Source: an uncultured Prevotellaceae bacterium (lineage in GTDB: Bacteria; Bacteroidota; Bacteroidia; Bacteroidales; Bacteroidaceae). From it: a stretch of 64,000 nucleotides of DNA. The notes below the pieces were generated by a model, which saw only the letters and a list, made by a program, of their open reading frames with translations, had not been told where the DNA came from and ran no database searches. Position 1 is the stretch's first letter; every line of letters starts with the position of its first letter. The stretch is from assembly GCA_902768105.1 (NCBI GenBank), contig CACXJZ010000002.1, forward strand, positions 1 through 64,000, in the 5' to 3' direction. A program made the translations under genes and the position numbers. Positions 8,977-17,041 of the stretch are shown in pieces.

Positions 8977-10053
8977 ATGAACCAGAGACTATCGCGAATA
9001 CATAACCTCTATTGCTACGAGGACGGTGACCATATCGACGCGCGCATGGGCGTACAACTGGATAACGGCTACGCGCTGGCCCAGTACTGGGACACCGTGC
9101 AGGGAAAGGTAGTCAATACTGACTTCACGCAGCACAGCCCCGTGCTGTACCCGTTCCCGTACAGCTCGAAGAGAGGACAGGTGGTCGTCCCGGCGACACA
9201 GGGACAACAGTGGTACTACAACAACCCCGAGACGGAAACGGCAGGCATCCTCGACGAGCACGGCAACGTGAAGTCGGCATACTCCAGCCTGTTTGAGGTG
9301 ACAACCATCACCGTCAACGGCAGCACGTTCCCTGCGCTGCGCATCAAGGGGAACCTGGCGACGGCCAACGACCTCACGGATAAGCACATCTATTATAAGA
9401 GCACGTGCGCGGGCAAGCCCTTCACGGCTTCCATCCTTATTCCCATACAGACGACGGTGGGAGAGAGCACGAAGCTGGAGGTGTTTCTGCAGACGGCCGA
9501 CGGCTCTGGCTCGAACGTGCTGTCGAACACGAACGCATGGGTGCAGCTGACGGCAGCACTTCAGCGTGCGGGTACCACGATTGCCTCCGGCGTCACCTAC
9601 CAGTGGCAGAAGCTGGTGAACGGACAGTGGCAGAACGTCACAAACCAGCAGGGTACCGTCGAGGTGATATCCTCTTCGGTCATCAAGGTGTATAACCCGG
9701 GCGTGGACACCGAAGACCTGTACCGCGTCGCAGCGACCTACGACAACACCACCACCTACAAGACACAGCAGCTGACCGACGAGGCCGACCCGTTCTACAT
9801 CTACGACGGCTGCTCTCAGGCTGGAGACGCCGTGCCTGCCGGTACCGACGTGTCGTTTACGCCGGTGGTATATGACCGTATCACGAACCAGCCGGACACG
9901 GCGAACACGTGGAGCTTCTCGTTCTACATGTTCAATATGGTGACGACGGCTGCCGTGGGTACCGTTTCGACAACCGTACCGTTCGTGGTGCCTTACGCGA
10001 CGCTGGAGCAGAACCAGGGCCTGCAGGTGGTAATTGTAGCTACAAACGAGTAA
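8977..10053 (+). CDS. Phage tail protein with Ig-like segment, 358 aa
   Basis: A Thr/Asn-rich beta-type protein. A central segment, TYQWQKLVNGQWQNVT (about residues 208-223), matches the Ig-like signature of the neighbour at 7639. The N terminus (RIHNLYCYEDGDHIDARMG) is more charged. It ends one base before the next gene. The set of adjacent long beta-rich ORFs indicates a multi-subunit fibre or baseplate. The specific role cannot be assigned. Confidence 0.55.
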   Translation: MNQRLSRIHNLYCYEDGDHIDARMGVQLDNGYALAQYWDTVQGKVVNTDFTQHSPVLYPFPYSSKRGQVVVPATQGQQWYYNNPETETAGILDEHGNVKSAYSSLFEVTTITVNGSTFPALRIKGNLATANDLTDKHIYYKSTCAGKPFTASILIPIQTTVGESTKLEVFLQTADGSGSNVLSNTNAWVQLTAALQRAGTTIASGVTYQWQKLVNGQWQNVTNQQGTVEVISSSVIKVYNPGVDTEDLYRVAATYDNTTTYKTQQLTDEADPFYIYDGCSQAGDAVPAGTDVSFTPVVYDRITNQPDTANTWSFSFYMFNMVTTAAVGTVSTTVPFVVPYATLEQNQGLQVVIVATNE

Positions 10054-10054
10054 A

Positions 10055-12559
10055 ATGGTAAGACTGTCACGTACAAAGCCACTGCTGCCGGCACCCAAGG
10101 ACGCGAGTCAGAGGTACCTGGTGGTGACGCCCGGAGAGTTGCATATCGACAAGGACGACAACTGGAAGGGCGGCAACACCGTTACTGTCACCGTGTGGCT
10201 GCAGAAAGGCAACGACGCTCCCACGCAGAACAATCTGGGACTGTTCCAGGTGCAGGTGTTCAAGGACGGCGCAGGTACGCCTGAGCTGATCAGAACCGAT
10301 TCCACCTTCACCTTCACGGCATCGAAAACGGCCACGTTCTACGAGGTGCGGCTGATCATCGACGATGCGATGGCCGACAGCAAGACGATACGTATCATGC
10401 TGGATGGCAGCGACGGGGACAACAGCGTGGTGTTCCTGCTCAAGCCGTCGAAGACATCCATCAACTTCGTGAAGGACTCGACAGGAAAGGCCCTCACTCC
10501 AAACAGCATCAGCATCAGCTGCAGCTACACGAGATACGAGGGTGAGAGCGCAGAGGTCTATGACGGAACGGATGTGAATAACCTGTACGGCATTGACGAG
10601 AAGTACGAGATGTACTACCGCTGGGTAAACAATTACTCCCTCGGCAACTGGGAACACCTGAAGAACGAGACCAACGGCACGCTGACCGTCGGCAAGGACG
10701 ATGCCGTGACGGCCGTGGAGTTTGCCATGAGCACCGAGACAGCCAAGTCACGGGTGGCGGACAGTAATATCATCACGAAAATCACGGTACCCATCACACG
10801 TGAGGGACTGGACGGCGAAGACGGAAGTAATGGTATAGATGGTAGTGACGGCTCTGATGGCAGCGACGGCGAAGACGGAAAAGGCATCGTCTCCATGACG
10901 GACTATTACCTCGCCACGACGATGGCCACCGGTGTCACCAGACATACGGATATCAACAACTGGTCTTCCAACTACCAGATAGCGACGGAGGATAAGCCGT
11001 ACGTATGGAAATACACGGACACGCTATGGACTGACGGCACACACACCTATACGGTCTGCGAGCTGGTCTTCTCCTACAGCGCAGGTGGAAACCCGAACCT
11101 GCTCGAGCAGACGAACTTCTCATCCCTGCAGGCACTTGGCAAGTGGCAGAGAAGAGGTGCCTTCTCCTGGCGGCAGGGTGTTACACCGGTGTCTGAGGAC
11201 AGGGCAGAGATCGTCACCGGACTGCGTGCACACAACGCCTACCACGAGAGCACGTTGAAGACGGCCAGCCAGATAGCATACAAGGAGATTATGGAGCAGG
11301 TGCTGTGGAACAGCGCCGGCACCATCCGGAAGATCGAACCGTCAACCTGGTACACGCTGTCGTTCTGGTACAAGGGTGACGGCTGTAGGGTGTACATCTA
11401 CCCGAGCTGTCTGAACGGCAACGTCACGGGATACCTGAACGGCGTGGCCACTGCGCTCAGCGGTGGCGGCGGCATTGACATCGAGGCCTCTTCCACATGG
11501 GTACGCTGGACGATCACGTTCAAGACGCTCAGCTCCTTCAGCAGCAGCGACCAGTGCGTGCTATGGAGAATACTCGGCATCGGATCGGACGAGAGCATAT
11601 CGACGAAGCACAGCTATATCTGTATGCCGAAGCTCGAGGTAGGCATGCAGGCCACCGGCTACTTGTCGAACGAGTCTTCCACACACTTCGGACAGCCGAG
11701 GAAGAGACGCTGGGCGCTGAACACCGAATATATGGCCGGCGGCGTGGATGAACAGTACGACGATACGGTGCTGGTGAAGACGTCCGGCTTCTACCACTGC
11801 ATCAAGACACATATCTCGTCCCTGCAAACCAAACCAGGCAAGGGAGCATCTTGGCAGCAATACTGGGAGACGGGCAGCAAGGTCGATATCCTGGCAACGG
11901 ACATCTTCTTCGCGGAGAAAGCCTACATCGCCAACCTGATAGCCATGATGATACAGACAGGCTACGAGGGCACGCCGCACGTGGAGGCACAGGGTTCGGT
12001 ATTCAAGATCTTCGGCTATGGACAGTACCCTGCCATCGAGCTGTCTATGGAGGAGTGGCCGACAGCAAGCGGTGGTGACGGAGAGATGCATGCCGTGCTC
12101 CGTTTCCGCAATGAATATACGGGCGAGGTGCTGTATGACCTGGGACCGACACAGATCAACAGCAACGTGTCGCAGCAGCCGAACGAATACGAGAAATGGA
12201 TGCTGAAGAGCGTGTCCAGCGGCACGGCAACTACGCTGGTCACCATCATGGACAGCGGCTGTTCAGCCTACTACCGTTTCACTGAGGGATATACCCAGAC
12301 AGGAAACGTCAGGACATACCGCGTGAGTGGCCAGTCAACGCCGTCCGCATCCAATGCCTGCTTCTTCACCTCACAGAGCTATCTGGGAACGAAGATTCCC
12401 GACGGCTGGTACGAGAAAGCCAACAACGGCCACTTCATGCAGGAGCCTACCGACGACGGCACGACGGCATACTCCGTCATCAGATACAGGTTCAATGGCG
12501 GCAAGCTGGTAGAGACGAAATTCAATATCATTCAATGGCAACAAATTGAAAGAGATTAA
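10055..12559 (+). CDS. Large tail-fibre protein with short collagen-like stretch, 834 aa
   Basis: The longest of the fibre-type genes. Around residues 250-276 there is an uninterrupted Gly-X-Y series of about nine triplets (GLDGEDGSNGIDGSDGSDGS and on), a collagen-like stalk typical of trimeric phage fibres. It is followed by GKGIVSMTDYYLATTM, a junction common after such stalks in Bacteroidota phages. The central part (residues 345-540) has jelly-roll-like beta sequence with several Trp/Tyr residues, possibly carbohydrate-binding. It directly precedes the DGR target gene, and the two likely act together in adsorption. Confidence 0.65.
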   Translation: MVRLSRTKPLLPAPKDASQRYLVVTPGELHIDKDDNWKGGNTVTVTVWLQKGNDAPTQNNLGLFQVQVFKDGAGTPELIRTDSTFTFTASKTATFYEVRLIIDDAMADSKTIRIMLDGSDGDNSVVFLLKPSKTSINFVKDSTGKALTPNSISISCSYTRYEGESAEVYDGTDVNNLYGIDEKYEMYYRWVNNYSLGNWEHLKNETNGTLTVGKDDAVTAVEFAMSTETAKSRVADSNIITKITVPITREGLDGEDGSNGIDGSDGSDGSDGEDGKGIVSMTDYYLATTMATGVTRHTDINNWSSNYQIATEDKPYVWKYTDTLWTDGTHTYTVCELVFSYSAGGNPNLLEQTNFSSLQALGKWQRRGAFSWRQGVTPVSEDRAEIVTGLRAHNAYHESTLKTASQIAYKEIMEQVLWNSAGTIRKIEPSTWYTLSFWYKGDGCRVYIYPSCLNGNVTGYLNGVATALSGGGGIDIEASSTWVRWTITFKTLSSFSSSDQCVLWRILGIGSDESISTKHSYICMPKLEVGMQATGYLSNESSTHFGQPRKRRWALNTEYMAGGVDEQYDDTVLVKTSGFYHCIKTHISSLQTKPGKGASWQQYWETGSKVDILATDIFFAEKAYIANLIAMMIQTGYEGTPHVEAQGSVFKIFGYGQYPAIELSMEEWPTASGGDGEMHAVLRFRNEYTGEVLYDLGPTQINSNVSQQPNEYEKWMLKSVSSGTATTLVTIMDSGCSAYYRFTEGYTQTGNVRTYRVSGQSTPSASNACFFTSQSYLGTKIPDGWYEKANNGHFMQEPTDDGTTAYSVIRYRFNGGKLVETKFNIIQWQQIERD

Positions 12560-12578
12560 TTCATAAAAACAAAAAGCT

Positions 12579-14006
12579 ATGAGCGGAAATGTGAACACAA
12601 ACCCGACGTTCAAGGAAGTCAAGGATGTGGAACTCTTCCAGAGCGTCAATGACAACACGAGGATCCTGGGATATGACCCGACAGCGAACAAGTACGGACT
12701 CATATCGGTGGGAAAGATCAACAGCACGCAGTGGTGCGGATGCCGCTGGAGAAAGGACAGCCTCACGCCTGAAGGCGAGCCAGTGGGCAGCCTGCCGAAG
12801 ATTGAGCAGATGGCCGACCTGTTCGGACTGGGCGGCTACCTGGTGCAGAACGACCATACGCGCCGCAAGCTGTCGAAGACGACGCACCTGCAGTTCGCAA
12901 CAGGCGGTGCTGCAGCACTCGACGGCTCCATGGGGCACTACCAGTGGGGCTCAGGCGTGACGCTGTACTATGCGTTCTGGGAGGATGAGACATACGAGTA
13001 CGAGGCCCTGGACGTGAAGCCCATCCCCGGTCAGCTGAACTACCGTATTCCCGTCTTCAGCCGTGCATGTGCAGGCTTCTCCACCATCGACCGCACGAAC
13101 CTGAAGCTGGTGAGCTATGTCAATAGTGCAGCACAGTACCGAGGCGGCAATAACAACTCTGAACTTGACGAGCTGTTCAACTCGCAGCTGATGATGCCGG
13201 CTACGAACATCGGCGTGCCGACGGTGGTACCCTATGCACGTAATAACGGCGAGCTGTGGTTCTGTAACGAGCGCGTGGTGTTTGCCATCACCGCCGTCAT
13301 CAAGCGCATCTATTTCCATAACAGGAATATCCAGGCTGCCGTGAACAACACACTGACGGCAGACGGTCTGCACCAGGGAGGAACCGGACAGGGTGCCGAC
13401 TTACCCACCAGCTGGAGCGGTGCATGGAGCTACTATCCGTACGTGCCACTGAATGCCGGCGTGACGCTGGGGGACTTCACGGGCTCGTTCTCCGTAGAGA
13501 TCAACGATAACGGCACCACGAAGAACATAGCCAATATCCCTTGTTTCCTCGGTCTGAAGAATGACTACAAGTACCTTGGTGCCATCGAGGAGGATACTCT
13601 ACTGAAAGGTGAGTCTGATAAGACACTGTCCATGTGGATAGACAACAACATCGACGGCCACGTGTTCGACGTCAGCAAGACGGACGGCCACGTGCTTATC
13701 GGTAAGACATTCCCTGCAGCAAGTGCAGGATGGAAGTCCATCAAGAAGATACAGATGGACAACCTCTGCCCGTGTCCGGTGGAAGAAGGAGGCAGCACAT
13801 CGACAGGATTCTGCGACAGCTATTACAATCCTGCAACTACTAGCGGTCTTCGCGGTGCTTATCGTCTGGGCCATGCGAACGGCGGTGACGCTGCCGGCTC
13901 GGTGTTCCTCAATGGTGACGCTGCGCCCTCGGGTGCCTCTGCGTACTTCGGCGTGGCCCTCTGTGAATTTAAGGAACCGTTCAGCACGGAGCCTGCGTTG
14001 ATGTAA
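12579..14006 (+). CDS. DGR variable (target) protein, probable tail tip/adhesin, 475 aa
   Basis: The last 55 residues contain the variable repeat (residues 422-461) of a diversity-generating retroelement, so this is the diversified protein. The C-terminal layout (LRGAYRLG...GSVFLNG...YFGVAL) is that of a C-type-lectin-fold ligand-binding domain as in DGR targets such as Mtd. Ten residues differ from what the template would encode: Asn to His, Gly, Ala, Asp, Ser or Tyr, and Tyr to Phe. The N-terminal 400 residues are fibre-like without recognised domains. The preceding genes are tail-fibre types, so diversification most likely alters phage receptor binding. Confidence 0.85.
   Translation: MSGNVNTNPTFKEVKDVELFQSVNDNTRILGYDPTANKYGLISVGKINSTQWCGCRWRKDSLTPEGEPVGSLPKIEQMADLFGLGGYLVQNDHTRRKLSKTTHLQFATGGAAALDGSMGHYQWGSGVTLYYAFWEDETYEYEALDVKPIPGQLNYRIPVFSRACAGFSTIDRTNLKLVSYVNSAAQYRGGNNNSELDELFNSQLMMPATNIGVPTVVPYARNNGELWFCNERVVFAITAVIKRIYFHNRNIQAAVNNTLTADGLHQGGTGQGADLPTSWSGAWSYYPYVPLNAGVTLGDFTGSFSVEINDNGTTKNIANIPCFLGLKNDYKYLGAIEEDTLLKGESDKTLSMWIDNNIDGHVFDVSKTDGHVLIGKTFPAASAGWKSIKKIQMDNLCPCPVEEGGSTSTGFCDSYYNPATTSGLRGAYRLGHANGGDAAGSVFLNGDAAPSGASAYFGVALCEFKEPFSTEPALM
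13843..13961 (+). repeat. DGR variable repeat (VR)
   Basis: This 119-bp segment aligns without gaps to 14177-14295. Fifteen positions differ, and each is an adenine in the template copy (replaced here by G, C or T). No non-adenine difference occurs. The identical block GGCGTGGCCCTC at the 3' end is the expected initiation-of-mutagenic-homing region. The alignment may extend four bases further (TGTG against AATA), still adenine-only. Confidence 0.95.
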
Positions 14007-14007
14007 G

Positions 14008-14022
14008 GTGCTCGCAGAGCAC
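14008..14022 (+). other. DGR hairpin/cruciform downstream of VR
   Basis: GTGCTC, loop GCA, GAGCAC: a perfect 6-bp stem starting one base after the target-gene stop codon and 46 bases after the VR. GC-rich hairpins at this location are known to promote target recognition in the Bordetella phage DGR. It lacks a following T tract, so it is not a good terminator. Confidence 0.55.
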
Positions 14023-14047
14023 AAGGAACACCGGCGCGCCAGCGCCT

Positions 14048-14072
14048 CCCTCCGTCCATCGGGGACGGAGGG
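14048..14072 (+). other. Second perfect hairpin between VR and TR
   Basis: CCCTCCGTCC (14048-14057) pairs perfectly with GGACGGAGGG (14063-14072) across a 5-base loop. There is no T run after it (CAATTCCGAAAAAA follows), so it could end the target mRNA weakly or act as a second cruciform for the DGR. Confidence 0.55.
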
Positions 14073-14107
14073 CAATTCCGAAAAAATATTAAAATTCGCT
14101 CTTTGAC

Positions 14108-14138
14108 TTGTTGGTTTACAGTAAAAAGTGTATCTTTG
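14108..14138 (+). promoter_or_regulatory. Promoter of the DGR template RNA
   Basis: TATCTTTG (14131-14138) is a perfect -7 element, with TTG at 14108-14110 spaced 20 bases upstream. Transcription would start near 14145, about 30 bases before the template repeat, and could continue into the reverse transcriptase gene. Confidence 0.7.
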
Positions 14139-14144
14139 CATCGC

Positions 14145-14457
14145 TTTCCATAAGAAAGTAGGTAGAACCCTCATACGCGGTCTTCGCGGTGCTTATCGTC
14201 TGGGCAATGCGAACAACGGTGACAATGCCGGCTCGGTGTACCTCAATGGTAACAATGCGCCCTCGAATGCCAATGCGAACTACGGCGTGGCCCTCAATAG
14301 ATCGGAAAAACCAAGAGGGTGAGCCTTCCCTATCGGGAAAACATATCGAAAGATGACGGCGAGGCTCGTAGGATAATGCCGAGCGCCATACCCGCCGGGA
14401 CGATCTCACAGAGTGTCCCACCAGACCCATCATTCTTTAATCACTCAAGACCCCGCT
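14145..14457 (+). ncRNA. DGR template RNA (TR plus spacer)
   Basis: Expected non-coding RNA from the promoter at 14131-14138, containing the template repeat and the spacer up to the reverse transcriptase. In known DGRs the RNA 3' of the template folds and primes cDNA synthesis. Here the spacer can form TTCCC-TATC-GGGAA near 14325-14338 and a GGC/GCTCG stem with CGAGC/GCC around 14358-14390. Start and end are estimated. A 64-codon ORF across the template is an artefact of its coding-frame origin. Confidence 0.6.
14177..14295 (+). repeat. DGR template repeat (TR)
   Basis: The invariant 119-bp donor for the variable repeat. It is rich in AAY (Asn) codons when read in the target frame, as DGR templates are, because adenine-directed mutagenesis of AAY can yield many residues without creating stops. 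Ten codons have changed in the variable repeat. Confidence 0.95.
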
Positions 14458-15702
14458 ATGCGCAGAATCCGCGACAGCCGGGAGAATGAGACGGAGCAGA
14501 ACGCAAGGGATGCATTCGAGAACTTCGCGGAAGGCAAGCATAAGCGTGCCGACGTGAGGAGATACGAGGCAGACCTTGACGAGAATGTCCGTCTGGTACT
14601 CGCCGACATCATCAACGAGACCTTCGAGCCGCAAGGTTACAGGGAGGCACATATCTTTGAGAAGAAACACAGGAAGCTGGCAAAGGCTCCCGTCCGCGAC
14701 CACCATACGGAGGCCGCTGCCATACTGCCATACGAGCAGGAGGTGTACGACTACATCTCCTGGCGTGCGCCGGCAGTACGCCCTGGACTGGGAAACCACG
14801 CCATGTTCCGCTTCGTCCGTAACGAGCTCTACCGGCACCCGCAGCTGGAGGTGGGCTACTATATCGCCCTTGACATCCACCACTACTTCCCGATGATGGA
14901 TCATACCGTCCTCAAGCAGAAGGTGGCTAACAAGTTCAAGCGTGGCAAGCTGCGTACCTTTATATATAAGGTGATTGACAGCTACATGCAGGGCGCACCT
15001 TTGGGAATCAAGATCGCACAGCTCTTCGGCATGCTCGACCTGGCCGACTTCGACCGTAAGGCGGAGCGGTTCTTCGGCATCGCCGACGACCCCGAGCGAC
15101 TGGCTTACTGGACCAGCCGCTATGTCAGCGAGAAGATCCTGACGGCCCGTACTCCGGAGGAGCAGCAGCTGCTGGACAAGGGCAGCCTGTTCCTCTCTGA
15201 ACGCTTCCGGCAGTTTGCCCGCGAAGGCCTCACGCACTACTTCCGCTTCGTCGATAACTTCCTCGTCATGCATGAGGACAAAACTTTCCTGCGCATCGTC
15301 AGGGATTTGATGATTATGCACCTGACGCGCGACTACCTCTTCACACTCAACACCGACTATAACGTACGCCCTACATGGATGGGCATACGCCTCTGCGGAT
15401 ATACGTTCTTCAATGAGCACGTCGAGGTGGCCAAGCGTAACAAGCAGAACCTCGCACGCCGCATCAGGAAGCTGCAGAAGAAGGGGCTGGACGAAGAACA
15501 GATCCGCATCAGGCTCTCCAGCCTGCTGGGATTCATCAAACATGCAGACAGTATCAACTTACTAAAAACATTGGGTATGGAAAAATCATTAGGAAAGATC
15601 ATCAGGAAAAGACGTATCAGACCGCCGTTCGCGGGAATGAGTCCTGAGCAGAAAATCCCGTTCATGGCAATTGTAAATAAATGTGAAATGGGGGGGGGGT
15701 AA
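14458..15702 (+). CDS. DGR reverse transcriptase, 414 aa
   Basis: Copies the template RNA into adenine-mutagenised cDNA. Seen motifs, numbered from the ATG at 14458: motif A YYIALDIHHYFP with catalytic Asp139; motif 4 GAPLGIKIAQLFG (about 180-192), matching the DGR-type G-x-x-x-S-Q motif but with Ala-Gln; motif C FRFVDNFLVM with Asp266-Asn267 in place of the usual Asp-Asp. The protein has about 130 N-terminal residues before motif A. A GTG at 14413 would add 15 residues but would read through spacer sequence. No accessory Avd-like gene is evident. The gene ends in a G10 run, so the C terminus is MGGG. Confidence 0.88.
   Translation: MRRIRDSRENETEQNARDAFENFAEGKHKRADVRRYEADLDENVRLVLADIINETFEPQGYREAHIFEKKHRKLAKAPVRDHHTEAAAILPYEQEVYDYISWRAPAVRPGLGNHAMFRFVRNELYRHPQLEVGYYIALDIHHYFPMMDHTVLKQKVANKFKRGKLRTFIYKVIDSYMQGAPLGIKIAQLFGMLDLADFDRKAERFFGIADDPERLAYWTSRYVSEKILTARTPEEQQLLDKGSLFLSERFRQFAREGLTHYFRFVDNFLVMHEDKTFLRIVRDLMIMHLTRDYLFTLNTDYNVRPTWMGIRLCGYTFFNEHVEVAKRNKQNLARRIRKLQKKGLDEEQIRIRLSSLLGFIKHADSINLLKTLGMEKSLGKIIRKRRIRPPFAGMSPEQKIPFMAIVNKCEMGGG
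15690..15699 (+). repeat. G10 homopolymer at the end of the reverse transcriptase gene
   Basis: Ten consecutive G residues precede the stop codon TAA (15700-15702). In the -1 frame the sequence is open from 15687 through the next ORF to 16079. One extra G, or a -1 slip, would therefore join the reverse transcriptase to the downstream protein. Homopolymers of this length are also prone to sequencing error. Confidence 0.9.
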
Positions 15703-15719
15703 ACGTTAAAATCCTCTTA

Positions 15720-16079
15720 TTGGACTACGTTATCCAGGACTCGAAGATCGAGAAGAACACCGTCACGGTGAACGTCCCGGACTACGAGGGCAACAACCAG
15801 GAAGTGACGAAGACCGTGCCGGGGAAGGTGCTCGCCCTGAGGTTCAGGAAAATCATCAAGACATTCGAGATGGGAGACGACGAGCGCTACGTGTTCGAGA
15901 AGAAAAAGGACAGCGACGGGAACCCTACCGACGAGGATGCAGAGTTCTACACTTTCACGGGAAGCAAGATCATGGTTGACCAGGCACTCAACGACTTCAC
16001 GCCTGACGACCTCCCGTGTCCTACTGTAGTACAGCAGTTCAAGGGTAAGGACGGCAAGACATACACCAAATTTACATAG
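15720..16079 (+). CDS. Phage protein of unknown function, 119 aa, no ATG start
   Basis: The only candidate start near the 5' end is TTG at 15720 (the frame is open back to 15687). The first internal ATG, at 15868, would remove 49 residues, and I see no Shine-Dalgarno sequence. The protein is charged, rich in Lys/Asp/Glu, with FRKIIKTFEMGDDERYVFEKK near residues 41-61. It might be translated from TTG, or as an extension of the reverse transcriptase by slippage on the G10 tract. It does not look like the basic Avd accessory protein. It ends two bases before the next gene. Confidence 0.5.
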   Translation: MDYVIQDSKIEKNTVTVNVPDYEGNNQEVTKTVPGKVLALRFRKIIKTFEMGDDERYVFEKKKDSDGNPTDEDAEFYTFTGSKIMVDQALNDFTPDDLPCPTVVQQFKGKDGKTYTKFT

Positions 16080-16081
16080 AT

Positions 16082-16462
16082 ATGGAAACAAATACAGCAA
16101 TCTACACGGAACGCCGTACTTTCGGAAAGTACGACGCAGAGAACATCATCGGTTATCTCAACGAGGAGCAGGTGCAGGACTACCAGCCCGAGGGCGCCGA
16201 GGAACCGGTTACGGGATACCGCTACACGGGCACGGAGCGCGACGGCGGTACCATCATGCCATGCAAGGACCCCACGGACTACGGGCAGCTGGTGAACGCC
16301 ATCATACGTGCCAGCCTGACGGAGTCGGAGGAGCTGGCCATACACCGCCACCACCAGAACGATGCCGAGACCTACGCGCAGGAATGGACGGACTACAACG
16401 CCGTCTGCGAGGCCGCGAAGGTGACGGCACGGCAATGGCTCGGCATGGAGTCTGAGCAATAA
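16082..16462 (+). CDS. Small phage protein, 126 aa
   Basis: Starts with ATG two bases after the upstream stop and ends just before a strong terminator, so it closes the DGR-region transcription unit. It is acidic, with a helical C-terminal half (LTESEELAIHRHHQNDAETYAQEW). No family is recognised. It has no membrane segment. Confidence 0.55.
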   Translation: METNTAIYTERRTFGKYDAENIIGYLNEEQVQDYQPEGAEEPVTGYRYTGTERDGGTIMPCKDPTDYGQLVNAIIRASLTESEELAIHRHHQNDAETYAQEWTDYNAVCEAAKVTARQWLGMESEQ

Positions 16463-16470
16463 GAACGGTG

Positions 16471-16503
16471 ATACGCTGGCCACTCGGCCGGCGTATTTTT
16501 ATT
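16471..16503 (+). terminator. Intrinsic terminator before the lysis cassette
   Basis: ATACGC-T-GGCC, loop ACTC, GGCC-G-GCGTAT forms an 11-bp stem with one T-G pair (16471-16496), followed directly by TTTTTATTTT. It separates the DGR unit from the holin promoter. Confidence 0.85.
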
Positions 16504-16519
16504 TTCATATCTGTCCCAC

Positions 16520-16527
16520 TATCTTTG
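16520..16527 (+). promoter_or_regulatory. Promoter of the lysis cassette, -7 element
   Basis: TATCTTTG matches the Bacteroidota -7 element and lies 19 bases before the holin ATG at 16547, right after the terminator, so the lysis genes have their own transcription start. Confidence 0.7.
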
Positions 16528-16546
16528 CACCGTAAAATCAAAGATT

Positions 16547-17041
16547 ATGGAACAGTTGATTCTAGCTCATCTCAAATACATCATCACCTGTACGCTGGGC
16601 ATCGTCTGGTGCTGGATAGAGCCTACGCTGCCCTATGCCTATATCTGTGCCTTCGCTGTGCTCCTCGACATGATCACCGCATGGCGTCTCAATCGCCGCA
16701 TACGTCAGAACTACTCCAAGGAGGTGGCCGACGGCAAGCTGAAGAGCTCGCACATGTCGAAGATGATTACATCGCTGGTCATGGTGTTCCTCTGCATCGT
16801 GCTGGCTCACCACATCGACAATACGCTGCTCGAACACTGGGGGAACATTCACCTCGGACAGTACGTGGCCGCCGTGTTCTGCCTGACGCAGTTCGTCAGC
16901 ATACTGGAGAACGAGTCGTCATGCAACGGCTCTACATGGGCGAGGGTGCTGCAGAAGTTCCTGGCAGACAAGACATGCAGGCACCTCGAGATTGACCCGA
17001 AGGAATTTGAGAAACTCAGGAAGGAGGGTGAGCAGCAATGA
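16547..17041 (+). CDS. Phage holin family protein, 164 aa
   Basis: An inner-membrane protein with three to four hydrophobic segments (about residues 8-28, 30-46, 72-92, 104-121). The charged pattern after the second segment (LLDMITAWRLNRRIRQNYSK) is typical of the holin_4/toxin-secretion holin family. It would form the lesion that releases the endolysin. A four-base overlap with the amidase gene, and the spanin-like gene after that, complete a classic lysis cassette. The C terminus is highly charged, as usual for holins. Confidence 0.8.
   Translation: MEQLILAHLKYIITCTLGIVWCWIEPTLPYAYICAFAVLLDMITAWRLNRRIRQNYSKEVADGKLKSSHMSKMITSLVMVFLCIVLAHHIDNTLLEHWGNIHLGQYVAAVFCLTQFVSILENESSCNGSTWARVLQKFLADKTCRHLEIDPKEFEKLRKEGEQQ

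Noticed and set aside
14128..14322. 64-codon ORF across the DGR template repeat
   Set aside because: It is the template repeat read in the frame of the target gene, started inside the promoter region; its Asn-rich sequence is explained by the DGR.
15720..16462. Avd accessory protein of the DGR
   Set aside because: Both ORFs have the right size, but they are acidic or mixed-charge and lack the basic four-helix pattern; no support for Avd.
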